From Wenyingzhuangia fucanilytica (lineage in GTDB: Bacteria > Bacteroidota > Bacteroidia > Flavobacteriales > Flavobacteriaceae): a stretch of DNA of 64,000 nt. Below the pieces are notes generated by a model. The model was not told where the DNA came from. It saw only the letters and a list, made by a program, of their open reading frames with translations, and did not search any database. The stretch lies in NCBI RefSeq assembly GCF_001697185.1, contig NZ_CP014224.1, forward strand, positions 744,001 through 808,000. The letters are read 5' to 3'. This document shows, one piece after another, positions 9,383 through 18,567 of the stretch. The position numbers and the translations under genes are program-made. The first letter of the stretch is position 1; each line of letters begins with the position of its first letter.

Positions 9383-10324
9383 ATGAAGATATTTTTAAAG
9401 GTAGTTTTTGGATTAATTATATTTTTAAATGCACAATTTGGTTTTTCTCAAACGGATACATATGCCAAACCAACATGGGGAACCTATACTGCAGAAGAAG
9501 GTTTTGTGTACGCACATATTTTAGAATGGCCAAAAGATGGAAAATTGGTGTTAGATAGGGCTATAAAACCTAGAGAAGCAAGATTGTTGTCAGATCCATC
9601 AAAAAAAATGAAGATGAAACTGGTAAATGATGAATTGATTGTTTTTTTACCTAAAAAAGCACCAAGTTCAGAGAAGTCTACCATTAAAATAAAATTGATT
9701 CCTAATGATGATTGGGCAAATTTTAAAAGATATAGAAAAGCAAATAAGGAATTAAAAACACCATCTGAAAAAGAAAATAGAGTGGTGTTTATGGGAAATT
9801 CTATTACTGACAAATGGGTAATGTTTCATCCTGAATTTTTCTTAGAAAATAACTTTGTAGGAAGAGGAATTAGCGGACAAACAACTTCTCAAATGTTATT
9901 GAGGTTTAAGCAAGATGTAATTAATTTACAGCCAAAAGCAGTTGTAATTCATGCCGGAACTAATGATATTGCAGGAAATACTGGACCTATTAGTGTTGAG
10001 CAAATAGCAGAAAATATTTTCTCCATGGCAGAGTTGGCAAACGCACACAATATTAAAGTGGTGTTGGCTTCTGTGTTGCCAGCTAGTAGTTATTCTTGGA
10101 GCCCTTCTATCAATCCAATAGAAAAAATTAGTCAGTTAAATAGCTTAATTAAAGAATATGCTGAAAAGAATAACCATGTTTATTTAGATTATTATTCGGC
10201 TATGGTGAATAGTGATAAAGGTTTAAAAAAGGAATTAGGGAGAGACACAGTACATCCTAACATAGATGGATATTATATGATGGAGCCTATGGTGAAAGAG
10301 GCTATTGATAAAGCTATTTATTAA
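9383..10324 (+). CDS. SGNH/GDSL esterase fused to a GH29-type C-terminal domain
   Basis: Secreted 313-aa protein (signal peptide ending GFSQ, residue 23). Residues 27-106 closely match the C-terminal beta-sandwich of the adjacent GH29 enzyme: Y-x-KP-x-WG-x-YT, then YAH, then WPKDG, L-x-DP and a closing KIKL. Residues about 130-313 are an SGNH hydrolase with GNSIT (138-142, Ser140), a conserved Gly near 162, GTND (192-195) and D-x-x-H (Asp288/His291). The likely reaction is removal of O-acetyl or similar ester groups from the glycan. The fused domain suggests that it binds the same substrate region as the fucosidase or replaces that enzyme's accessory domain. The gene lies between a terminator and a 130-nt gap, so it may be transcribed on its own. 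Confidence 0.85.
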   Translation: MKIFLKVVFGLIIFLNAQFGFSQTDTYAKPTWGTYTAEEGFVYAHILEWPKDGKLVLDRAIKPREARLLSDPSKKMKMKLVNDELIVFLPKKAPSSEKSTIKIKLIPNDDWANFKRYRKANKELKTPSEKENRVVFMGNSITDKWVMFHPEFFLENNFVGRGISGQTTSQMLLRFKQDVINLQPKAVVIHAGTNDIAGNTGPISVEQIAENIFSMAELANAHNIKVVLASVLPASSYSWSPSINPIEKISQLNSLIKEYAEKNNHVYLDYYSAMVNSDKGLKKELGRDTVHPNIDGYYMMEPMVKEAIDKAIY

Positions 10325-10454
10325 AAGCGGTTTAAATTGGGTTTATGGTAATAATTATATATAAAATGCTATTTATTTATAAGTTATTATCAAAAAACCA
10401 TAGATGATTTGTGTTTTTTATAATTAGCTTTATGAAATTAATAGATAATTGATA

Positions 10455-12395
10455 ATGATAATAAACAATAAAGTGATTAAAAATAAAATACTGCTATTGA
10501 TAATAGCAGTATTTTTTGCTGAAATTGTACAGGGACAAGAAAAACTTAATATTTCTGAATATTTAAAATTAAAAGAAAATAAGATTATTTCTCCGTCTGT
10601 AAAGCAAATAGAAATGCTAAAAAAGGTATTACCTAAACAGGCCTTCCAACCAGCTCCTAAAATTTCTGACAGAGTTTTTTGGAATAAAATTGCAGCAACA
10701 AAATCAGGAAAAGATTATTGGGAATTGGCTAATTCGTATATCTCAACAAAGCCAGAAGTTCCTATTTCTGATAGTATTTACCGTTTAGCAAATAAAGAAG
10801 GGAATAGAGGGATTTATAAACCAAGGTATTACCGTACCATGGAAAAGTTAGAGTATTTTATTTTGGCAGAATGCTTAGAAAATAAAGGGCGTTTTTTACC
10901 TCAAATTGAAAATTTTTCTAATGCTATTTTAAGTATGAAATCATGGTTACACCCAAACCATGATGATAATAAAAACACTGTGTTAGAAGGAAAGAGAATG
11001 CATATAGATTTAGGTGCTCGTAAGTTTGGATCTGTATTAGCATTGGCAAATTGTCTTTTAGAAAATAAACTTTCTAGTACTTTAAAAGAAGATATAAACT
11101 CAAATTTACAGAGAAGAATTATAGATTCTTATTTAACAAGTACAAAGGGATTAGACAGAAGCAATAGTTGGATAAAAAGTACCAGTAATTGGAATTCTGT
11201 TTGTACAAGCGGAGTTGTGTTAACTACTATTACTAATTCTAAAAATGATGAAGAACGATTGTTAACTATTGGAGCGGCTATTAATAGTATGGAATATTAT
11301 TTAAGTGGTTTTGGTGATGATGGATATTGTTCCGAAGGATTAGGATATTGGGGATATGGATTTGGACATTATTTATATTTAGCTCAAATTTTATATGATT
11401 ACACGGATGGAAATATCAATTTATTTGAGTTTAACTATCCAGAGAAATTAAAAAATGTAGGGAATTTTCCAGAAAATTTTGAAATACAAAATTTACGATG
11501 TGCACCTTTTGCAGATGGAGTTTCAAGAGTATCTAGCAAAGGAAGTAATTTTGCAAATGTATTGTCAGCCAAATATTTTGGAGCTATTAAACCAACAGAA
11601 ATTAGAATGGAAGAAGCCGCAGAGCAATTAATTGCTTGGCAACATCCAAAAATGTTTGAAACGAATACAAATAATACATCATCTACATTACCAGATCACA
11701 CCTACTTTAATGATTTTGGAATGGTGATTTCTAGGGGAAAACAAAAAATCCCTTTTTCTATAGCTGTTAAAGCGGGACATAATGCAGAAAATCACAATCA
11801 TAGTGATGTTGGTACATATGTATTAGTTCTAGGTAAGGACGTGATGTCTGGTGATATTGGCGCACCATCATATACTGCTGGAGCTTTTTCTGAAAAGAAT
11901 CCAGCACGTAGTTCATGGGGGCACCCAGTGCCTATGATTGATCATAAATTACAGTCAAACGGAAAAGAGTACAGGGGAATTATTACTAAAACTAATTTTA
12001 GTAAAGATGAAGATGATATAGAAATGGATTTAAAGCCAGCTTATGAAATATCAAATTTAGAAAGTCTCATAAGAACTGTAAAAAACAATAAGCTAGATAA
12101 TGGTGTTATTACTATAAAAGATACTTTTTCTGCTAAAAAAAATATTGATTTTGGAATTGCTATGATGACTTTAAATGAATATAAAATAGTAGATGAAAAT
12201 ACAGTAGTCTTAACTTCTGAAAATCAAAAGATAAAAGCAGAAATTACCAGTAATGGTGGAGTAATAAAAATTTCCGATGAATTGGTTCCTGTTAAAAAGT
12301 TAAGAGAAGGTGCTCCTGCTTACCGAATAGGGGTTGATTTTGTAAAGCCTATAAAAAATGGAAGTATTACAGTAAAGTATACACTCATAAAGTAA
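10455..12395 (+). CDS. Heparinase II/III-like polysaccharide lyase (second type)
   Basis: About 646 aa, secreted (signal peptide ending VQGQ). I start it at the ATG at 10455; an upstream TTG at 10449 is in frame but less likely. It is unrelated in detail to the long lyase-like proteins at 52, 2726 and 53594. The alpha-toroid part has SNWNSVC (about 244-250) and DGYCSEGLGYWGYG (about 289-302), the usual DG...EG..Y..YG region. The sandwich has ENHNHSDVG (about 445-453), the heparinase II/III metal/His motif. The length fits compact PL families of this fold (PL12/15/21/33-like size class). It probably acts as an exo-type lyase on uronate-containing oligosaccharides. The esterase 51 nt downstream may act with it. 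Confidence 0.78.
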   Translation: MIINNKVIKNKILLLIIAVFFAEIVQGQEKLNISEYLKLKENKIISPSVKQIEMLKKVLPKQAFQPAPKISDRVFWNKIAATKSGKDYWELANSYISTKPEVPISDSIYRLANKEGNRGIYKPRYYRTMEKLEYFILAECLENKGRFLPQIENFSNAILSMKSWLHPNHDDNKNTVLEGKRMHIDLGARKFGSVLALANCLLENKLSSTLKEDINSNLQRRIIDSYLTSTKGLDRSNSWIKSTSNWNSVCTSGVVLTTITNSKNDEERLLTIGAAINSMEYYLSGFGDDGYCSEGLGYWGYGFGHYLYLAQILYDYTDGNINLFEFNYPEKLKNVGNFPENFEIQNLRCAPFADGVSRVSSKGSNFANVLSAKYFGAIKPTEIRMEEAAEQLIAWQHPKMFETNTNNTSSTLPDHTYFNDFGMVISRGKQKIPFSIAVKAGHNAENHNHSDVGTYVLVLGKDVMSGDIGAPSYTAGAFSEKNPARSSWGHPVPMIDHKLQSNGKEYRGIITKTNFSKDEDDIEMDLKPAYEISNLESLIRTVKNNKLDNGVITIKDTFSAKKNIDFGIAMMTLNEYKIVDENTVVLTSENQKIKAEITSNGGVIKISDELVPVKKLREGAPAYRIGVDFVKPIKNGSITVKYTLIK

Positions 12396-12446
12396 AGGGA
12401 CATATTTGATATACTTCTAAAAAATAAACACATAAAAAACAATACA

Positions 12447-13316
12447 ATGAAATTAAAAAAATGGACCATAATTTTATCAATCATAGTATTTGGAACTGTT
12501 AATGCAGTTGCTCAAGATATTGTTCCTAGTAAAAAAATATTATACAAAGTAGTAAGTGGAGATAGTTTATACCTTCATGTTTTTGAGCCTAAAATATCTA
12601 AAAAACCAACATCAGCAATTGTGTTTTTTTTTGGAGGAGGATGGGTTGGAGGAAATCCAAACCAATTTTATCAACAAAGTGAATATTTAGCTTCTAGAGG
12701 AATGTTGGCCATATCTGCAGAGTATAGAATTAAAAAAACTCATGGAACATCACCTTTTGAATGTGTAGAAGATGGAAAATCAGCTATCAGATGGGTAAGG
12801 GTACATGCTAAAGAATTAAACATAAATCCAAATAAAATTGTTGCAGGAGGCGGTTCTGCAGGAGGACATATAGCTTTATGTACTGCTTTGGTTGATGGAT
12901 TAGATAATTCAGATGAAGATGTAAGTATCAGTTCTATTCCTAATGCGGTAGTAGCATATAATCCAGTACTTGATACTACCAAAAAAGGATATGGATCGGA
13001 AAAAGTAATAGGTAGAGAAACAGAAATATCACCTTGCCATCAAGTAAAGAAAAACATGCCGCCAATGATAGTGTTTCATGGGACTAAAGATAAAACAGTA
13101 CCTTATGAAAATGCTGTTAGGTTTAATTCTTTAATGAATAAAGCAGGGAATAAAAGTGAACTAGTTTCTTTTGAAGGGAAAGGACATGGTTTTTTTAATG
13201 GTAGTTTTTTTAGAAAAAGTAGCAATGATGTTGATTTTAATGCTACGATGTTTGATACAGATGTTTTTTTGAAAAAATTAGGCTTTCTTAAAGGGAAACC
13301 AACCATTAAAAAGTAA
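12447..13316 (+). CDS. Alpha/beta-hydrolase carbohydrate esterase
   Basis: Secreted 289-aa protein (signal peptide ending AVAQ, residue 23). It has an oxyanion-hole GGGW (63-66), a nucleophile elbow GGGSAGG (134-140, Ser137), and Asp215 in HGTKD and His247 in GKGHGFF as the remaining triad. This layout is that of the BD-FAE/hormone-sensitive-lipase-like esterases common in Bacteroidota PULs, which remove acetyl or aromatic acyl groups from sugars. The first oxyanion position is Phe-Gly-Gly-Gly rather than the more usual HGGG. It is followed by a 250-nt gap containing a palindrome. The esterase call is confident; the acyl group is unknown. Confidence 0.85.
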   Translation: MKLKKWTIILSIIVFGTVNAVAQDIVPSKKILYKVVSGDSLYLHVFEPKISKKPTSAIVFFFGGGWVGGNPNQFYQQSEYLASRGMLAISAEYRIKKTHGTSPFECVEDGKSAIRWVRVHAKELNINPNKIVAGGGSAGGHIALCTALVDGLDNSDEDVSISSIPNAVVAYNPVLDTTKKGYGSEKVIGRETEISPCHQVKKNMPPMIVFHGTKDKTVPYENAVRFNSLMNKAGNKSELVSFEGKGHGFFNGSFFRKSSNDVDFNATMFDTDVFLKKLGFLKGKPTIKK

Positions 13317-13380
13317 TTAACCATCCGGACTGGACGATTACTATTAATCAACTTTAGAGAATAATAATGAATTATTTCTT

Positions 13381-13420
13381 AACACCTGATATCTAGTTGT
13401 TAAAATAGATATCAGGTGTT
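13381..13420 (+). terminator. Perfect 15-bp inverted repeat, probable terminator or operator
   Basis: AACACCTGATATCTA at 13381-13395 is repeated as its exact reverse complement at 13406-13420, with a 10-nt spacer. It lies 64 nt after the esterase stop and 146 nt before the next sulfatase. Neither side has a clear T-tract, so it could be a terminator, a processing hairpin or a binding site for a dimeric regulator. The repeat is plain in the sequence; the role is inferred. Confidence 0.6.
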
Positions 13421-13473
13421 ATTATGCAACATTTGAGCCTATCATTTGATAATTATGAGATATGTTTTTGGCT

Positions 13474-13481
13474 TAATTTTG
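13474..13481 (+). promoter_or_regulatory. Possible Bacteroidota -7 promoter box
   Basis: TAATTTTG matches the Bacteroidota -7 consensus TAnnTTTG exactly and lies 86 nt before the ATG at 13567, after the 13381 palindrome. The nearest upstream TTG is about 25 nt away, slightly too far for the usual -33 element, so this is only a candidate start of the central transcription unit. Confidence 0.3.
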
Positions 13482-13566
13482 AAAGGAACTACAATGATGA
13501 AAGCTAATTTTTAGATTTTTTAAGTTTAATGTTGTTATTAATAAATATATATAACCATACTAGGTA

Positions 13567-14979
13567 ATGTTAAAAAAGCTTGTAGTAAAAGAGATTTTAA
13601 TTAAAACTAAATTGTTTGCATTTACATTGGGTATATTCCCTTGTAGTAGCTATGCACATAATGAGCCTATAACACCTCCTAATTTTATTATCATTTTTAC
13701 AGATGACCAAGGTTATGCAGATTTGGGATGTTTTGGAGGAGCGCATGTAAAAACCCCAAGAATAGATCAAATGGCTGCAGAAGGAGCAAAATTAACGAGC
13801 TTTTATGTTGCTGGTCCAATTTGTACGCCATCTCGTGCTGCTTTAATGACAGGTAGTTATCCTAAACGAGTGGGAATGGGAAAAAGAGTTTTGTTAGCGT
13901 CAGACGCTATTGGATTAAATCCTAAAGAAATTACCATTGCAGAGGTTTTAAAAAACGCTGACTATAAAACAGGAATGTTTGGAAAATGGCACTTGGGAGA
14001 TCAACCAGAGTTTTCACCTACAAAACAAGGCTTTGACGAGTTTTTTGGATTGCCTTATAGTCATGATATTCATCCTTCACATCAAAATCAAAAGAAATTT
14101 AATTTTCCAGATTTACCCTTACTTGAAGGAGATAATGTGATAGAGATGAATCCTGATAGAGATTATTTAAACAAACGAATCACAGAACGAGCTATAGATT
14201 TTATTAAGAAAAATAAAGAAAATCCTTTTTTTCTATATGTGCCACATACCAGTCCTCATAGACCTTTATTAGCATCTCCACAATTTATGAAAGAAGCTCC
14301 CAAAGAGGTTCTTGAAGCTATAAAAAGTAAAAAAGGAATTGATAATAAAACTAGAGATAAAATATATCCACAAACTATTGCAGAAATAGACTGGTCTGTA
14401 GGCCAAATTTTAGATGCCTTAAAAAAATATGGAGTTGATGAAAATACTTTTGTGATTTTTACTTCGGATAATGGTCCAATGGTAGGAAGTGCCGCCCCTT
14501 TAAAAGGTAGAAAAGGGAGTACATATGAGGGAGGAATGCGCATGCCAACAGTAGTAAGGTGGCCAGGTAAAATTCCTGCAGGTACTATAAATAATGAATT
14601 GTTAACAGCCATGGATTTACTACCAACTTTTGCAAGTTTAGCAGGAGGGATAATTCCTAATGACAGAGTGATAGATGGAAAAGACATTTCGCTTGTGTTA
14701 CAAGGTAAAAGTAAAAGTCCGCATAAGGCATTTTACTATTACAGCAAAGAAAGATTAGAAGCGGTTAGAGTAGGGCAATGGAAGTTGAGAATTTTAGGTA
14801 AATCATCTCCAGAGTTATATAATTTAGAAAGTGACATAAGTGAGGTTAATAATCTGATAAATCAATATCCAGATGTTGAACTAAAGCTTAGAAAGCTAGC
14901 TGTAGAATTTGACAAAAAATTAGAAAAAAATAGACGTCCACATGGCGTTGTTGAAAACCCTAAACCTTTAACAAAATAA
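13567..14979 (+). CDS. S1 sulfatase (formylglycine type)
   Basis: Exported 470-aa sulfatase with a signal-like N-terminus to about residue 30. Metal-site Asp46-Asp47 lie in FTDDQGY. The formylglycine motif is CTPSR with Cys86, and GKWHLG (139-144) supplies the sulfate-binding Lys140 and His142. TSDNG follows further on. It hydrolyses a sulfate ester on the glycan after its Cys has been converted to formylglycine by a maturase not seen here. It is closely related to the sulfatase at 34029: both have GKWHLGDQPEF, a FGLPYSHDI segment and a VENPKPLTK C-terminus. It is the first gene after a 250-nt gap, so it probably heads a new unit. Position specificity is unknown. Confidence 0.93.
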   Translation: MLKKLVVKEILIKTKLFAFTLGIFPCSSYAHNEPITPPNFIIIFTDDQGYADLGCFGGAHVKTPRIDQMAAEGAKLTSFYVAGPICTPSRAALMTGSYPKRVGMGKRVLLASDAIGLNPKEITIAEVLKNADYKTGMFGKWHLGDQPEFSPTKQGFDEFFGLPYSHDIHPSHQNQKKFNFPDLPLLEGDNVIEMNPDRDYLNKRITERAIDFIKKNKENPFFLYVPHTSPHRPLLASPQFMKEAPKEVLEAIKSKKGIDNKTRDKIYPQTIAEIDWSVGQILDALKKYGVDENTFVIFTSDNGPMVGSAAPLKGRKGSTYEGGMRMPTVVRWPGKIPAGTINNELLTAMDLLPTFASLAGGIIPNDRVIDGKDISLVLQGKSKSPHKAFYYYSKERLEAVRVGQWKLRILGKSSPELYNLESDISEVNNLINQYPDVELKLRKLAVEFDKKLEKNRRPHGVVENPKPLTK

Positions 14980-15035
14980 AACCTTTTTAGGATTTATTAC
15001 TGTAATACTCAATATTAAAATATTCTTAAATCAAT

Positions 15036-16946
15036 ATGAAAAATAAAACTTTATTAAAAAAAATGAGAAATCTATTCGCTGTAATTATTGCTATTGGACT
15101 GCTTAGTTGCTCAAGTGGAAATAAATTAGAACTAGCTTCTCCAAATGGATTATTAACAATAAAATTAAATAATTCAGAAAATAAACTAAAATATAATTTG
15201 GTTGAGAATGGAAGCGAAATTATTTCAAACTCTGAAATTTCAATTTTACAAAATGTAGCAGTTAAAGTTTTAGAAACCAAAATAAACCAAGTTAATAATA
15301 CATGGGAAACAGTTTGGGGACAGTTTAGCGAAATAAAAAATAATTATAATGAGTTAGAAGTGTCTTTAGATTACGAAGGAACTCCTGCAACATTATATAT
15401 AAGATCTTATAATTCTGGGGTAGCCTTTCGTTTTAAGTTAGATAAGTCAACAAAAGACTTAAAACCATCATACTATATCCAATACGGGTTATCTAGCAAT
15501 GACCATATTTTTTCTCCTGCTGGAGAAGGACAACCTATTGGACCTTTGCTTATTGGTGACTTAGCTAGTACAGATTTAAAAAAGCACAAGCTTAAAATGC
15601 CATTGTTGGTAGAGAATCATCAAAATAAATATCTTTCCCTTTTAGAATCAGATTTAGTAAGTGCTCCTGGTTTTGGTGTGATGAAATTGTATTTTGATAA
15701 AGAAAGTAATGTATTGACCTCTAATAATAAATTTACCTCTACAGAAAACAATATACTAACTCCTTGGAGGTTAATTTTGGTAGAAAATCACATAGGAGAT
15801 TTATTAACCAATACAGTGCCTTTAAACGTTGCTGCTGCTAATAAAATTGAAGATACTTCATGGATCAAACCTGGAAAAACTTTGTGGGATTGGAGAGTTC
15901 ATGGTTACACGGCAAAAGATGGATTTACTTACGGAATTGACAATGAAAGTTATTACCGATTTATAGATTTTGCAGCAGAAAATGATATAGAATATTTTTT
16001 AATAGATGATGCTTGGTATACGCATGTAGAGCCAGGAAAAATGACCTTGTCAGAAAAATTAGATTTAGATAAAGTAATTGCTTATGCGAAAGAGAAAGAT
16101 GTAGAGTTGCTACTTTATTACGATAGAAGACAAGGAGATTATGGTGATGATGCACTTTTTCCTTATTACAAATCTCTAAATATGAAAGGGATTAAATACG
16201 GATTTATGGGGACTAAAGTAGATTTTACTAGAGATGCTATTCGTAAAAGTGCAGAAAGTAATTTGTTGATAGATTTTCACGATGCTCCCGTTCCTTTTAC
16301 AGGAGTTTCTAGAACGTATCCTAATGCTATTACTAGAGAATTTTGTCATGCACAACAGGACTCTAGACGTGCTTTTACTCCTAAAACATTTATTAGAATG
16401 GCATTGATTAATGCGCTTCAAGGTCCTTTAGATATGAACAATGGAATTTTTGATGTTACTGGCGTAAATGCAGGTAAAAGAGAAAAAGGACCAAGAAAAT
16501 TAAATTCTTTAGAAACCACTTCTGTAGCAGAAGCAGCAAGAACTTTAATTGTTTTTAGTGGTTTGGTTTGTATTCCAGATGCTCCAGAAGCATATACTGA
16601 AAAATCTGATTTATTTGAATTTATAAAAGAAATGCCTGTAGGTAAATGGGATGAATCTAAAGTATTACATGCTAAAATGGATACATACATTTCTACGGCT
16701 AGAAGAAGTGGTGACCAATGGTTTATTGGTTCTGTACATGTAGAAGGTGGAACATTAGAAATTCCATTAGATTTTCTTGAAGAAGGAAAAACATATACGG
16801 TTACTTATTATGAAGATACTAAGGAAACTAATAGCAAAACAAATCCAGAAGCTTATCAAGTGAGAACATCTACTGTTAAAAAAGGAGATGTAATTAAAGC
16901 TAATATAGTTGCAGGTAGTGGTCATTGTATGTGGATTAGACCATAA
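15036..16946 (+). CDS. GH97 glycoside hydrolase (probably retaining alpha-galactosidase type)
   Basis: 636-aa lipoprotein (lipobox LLSC, Cys25; an internal ATG at 15063 is also a possible start). It has the GH97 layout: an N-terminal beta-super-sandwich starting LELASPNGLL, a (beta/alpha)8 barrel entering near KTLWDWRVHGY, and a C-terminal sheet. GTKVDF (392-397) has Asp396 where retaining GH97 enzymes have the nucleophile, and DFH followed by TG-x-x-RTYPN (413-430) is the family signature. Glu435 is conserved, but the second Glu used by inverting members is not seen (EFCHAQQ). This favours a retaining alpha-galactosidase-like mechanism over the SusB alpha-glucosidase one. The family is confident; the sugar is inferred. 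Confidence 0.88.
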   Translation: MKNKTLLKKMRNLFAVIIAIGLLSCSSGNKLELASPNGLLTIKLNNSENKLKYNLVENGSEIISNSEISILQNVAVKVLETKINQVNNTWETVWGQFSEIKNNYNELEVSLDYEGTPATLYIRSYNSGVAFRFKLDKSTKDLKPSYYIQYGLSSNDHIFSPAGEGQPIGPLLIGDLASTDLKKHKLKMPLLVENHQNKYLSLLESDLVSAPGFGVMKLYFDKESNVLTSNNKFTSTENNILTPWRLILVENHIGDLLTNTVPLNVAAANKIEDTSWIKPGKTLWDWRVHGYTAKDGFTYGIDNESYYRFIDFAAENDIEYFLIDDAWYTHVEPGKMTLSEKLDLDKVIAYAKEKDVELLLYYDRRQGDYGDDALFPYYKSLNMKGIKYGFMGTKVDFTRDAIRKSAESNLLIDFHDAPVPFTGVSRTYPNAITREFCHAQQDSRRAFTPKTFIRMALINALQGPLDMNNGIFDVTGVNAGKREKGPRKLNSLETTSVAEAARTLIVFSGLVCIPDAPEAYTEKSDLFEFIKEMPVGKWDESKVLHAKMDTYISTARRSGDQWFIGSVHVEGGTLEIPLDFLEEGKTYTVTYYEDTKETNSKTNPEAYQVRTSTVKKGDVIKANIVAGSGHCMWIRP

Positions 16947-16965
16947 TAAAAAGCGGTGAAGAAGA

Positions 16966-18546
16966 ATGAGAAATATGATGAATAAACTGTTTTTTACTGT
17001 TGCATTTTTGTTTGGTTATTTGGCAAACGCACAGCAAGAAAAACACCCCAATATTATTCTAATATATGCCGATGATTTAGGAAAAGGAGTCTTAAGTCAT
17101 TATGGGCAAAAAATTATTAGCACGCCACATATAGACCAGTTAGCACAAGAGGGAATTACTTTTGAAAACGCATATTCAGGTATGGTATGTGCTCCCTCTA
17201 GAGCATCGTTAATTTCTGGATTAAGAGATTCGGATCCAACTAATTTTGAAATCACCAAAGCGGGTATTTATAAAAAAATAAGTGATGGAAAATACACCAA
17301 TCAACAAATTCAACATAAAATAAATACAGCGTTAACACCACCCAATAAAAATGCTGTTTTTTTAGGAGAGGTAGCTCAAAAGCAAGGCTATGTAACAGGA
17401 CAGTTTGGAAAGTTAGAGTGGGGGTTTGCAACATCTCACGAGCAAATGGTAAGACATGGTTGGGATGAATATTACGGATATTTAGATCATGTAAGAGCTC
17501 ATGGTTTTTATCCTCCTTTTTTATTTAGAAATGGAGAGGTAGAATATATTGAAGGAAATACACATGCAGATTGTGGAAAAACAAAAGAGAAAGAAACACC
17601 TGAAAAATACAAAGAACGTTGGAATATGGATGGTAAAAGAGTGTACTCTCAGCACTTGTTTATGGATAATGTTTTAAACTTTATTAGTAAAAATAAAGAC
17701 AATCCATTCTTTTTATATTTTCCTACACAATTGCCACATGGTCCTGTTTCGGTACCTGCAGTACATCCAGATTTTGCCAACAACAAGCAATTAACAACCA
17801 TAGAAAAAGAATATGCTTCTATGGTAAAAATGTTAGATGACAATGTTGGACAAATAATGGCACATTTAAAAAACTTAGGGATTGATGAAAATACTTTGGT
17901 GATTTTTACATCTGATAATGGTCACGAAATTTATTATTCAAAAGAGGGAAGAGTATCTAAACCTTATAAAAATGTAAAAACAGGAGAACGTTTTGATGAT
18001 TTAAAAGCTAAGTTTTATAGTGAGTTAGGAGGAGATGTTTTTGATGGTAACGGAGGTAGAGCCGGTTTAAAAAGAAGCAATTTACAAGGTGGAATCCAAA
18101 CCCCTTTAATTGCTAGGTGGCCTAAAAAAATAGCCAAAGGACAACAGAGTAATTTATTAGTAGCCAATTATGATTTTGTAGCCACTATTGCAGATGTTAC
18201 AGGGTACAATGGCAAAGTAAAAACAGATGGATTGTCATTCTATAAAGAGCTAATAGGAAAAGAAAATACAAAAGAACATGATTATGTGGTTTATGCATCT
18301 TTTATAGGCCCAACTATTATTACCAATGATGGATGGAAGTTAAGAACGCATTTGCCTAAAAATGCTTTTGAGTTGTTCTACTTACCAGATGATTATCGTG
18401 AAGAGAAAGATTTGTCTCAACAATATCCAGAAAAAGTAAAAGTGCTTAAAAAGGAAATGACAAAAGCTTGTGCTGGAGATTTAGAAAATGGAGTTTTTAC
18501 GTTTGGAAAAAATTCTGTAGACGTAGAAAAATCATCAAAAAAATAA
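16966..18546 (+). CDS. S1 sulfatase with atypical GKLE sulfate-site motif
   Basis: Secreted 526-aa sulfatase (signal peptide ending NAQ, residue 23). YADDLG holds the metal Asp pair. The formylglycine motif is CAPSR with Cys75, and FTSDNGHE supplies the later Asp-Asn pair. The usual GKWH is GKLEW (148-152): Lys149 is kept, but the sulfate-contacting His is Glu151. There is also an insert of about 30 residues between the Cys helix and this motif. The other expected His is present in QLPHGP. It may act on an unusual sulfate position, or be weak or inactive. It is 19 nt after GH97 and 21 nt before GH95. Confidence 0.88.
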   Translation: MRNMMNKLFFTVAFLFGYLANAQQEKHPNIILIYADDLGKGVLSHYGQKIISTPHIDQLAQEGITFENAYSGMVCAPSRASLISGLRDSDPTNFEITKAGIYKKISDGKYTNQQIQHKINTALTPPNKNAVFLGEVAQKQGYVTGQFGKLEWGFATSHEQMVRHGWDEYYGYLDHVRAHGFYPPFLFRNGEVEYIEGNTHADCGKTKEKETPEKYKERWNMDGKRVYSQHLFMDNVLNFISKNKDNPFFLYFPTQLPHGPVSVPAVHPDFANNKQLTTIEKEYASMVKMLDDNVGQIMAHLKNLGIDENTLVIFTSDNGHEIYYSKEGRVSKPYKNVKTGERFDDLKAKFYSELGGDVFDGNGGRAGLKRSNLQGGIQTPLIARWPKKIAKGQQSNLLVANYDFVATIADVTGYNGKVKTDGLSFYKELIGKENTKEHDYVVYASFIGPTIITNDGWKLRTHLPKNAFELFYLPDDYREEKDLSQQYPEKVKVLKKEMTKACAGDLENGVFTFGKNSVDVEKSSKK

Positions 18547-18567
18547 AATAGCTATAAAATTATAATA

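Noticed and set aside
10425-10432. TAGCTTTA as a -7 promoter box before 10455
   Set aside because: The final G is missing and the nearest TTG is only about 13 nt upstream.
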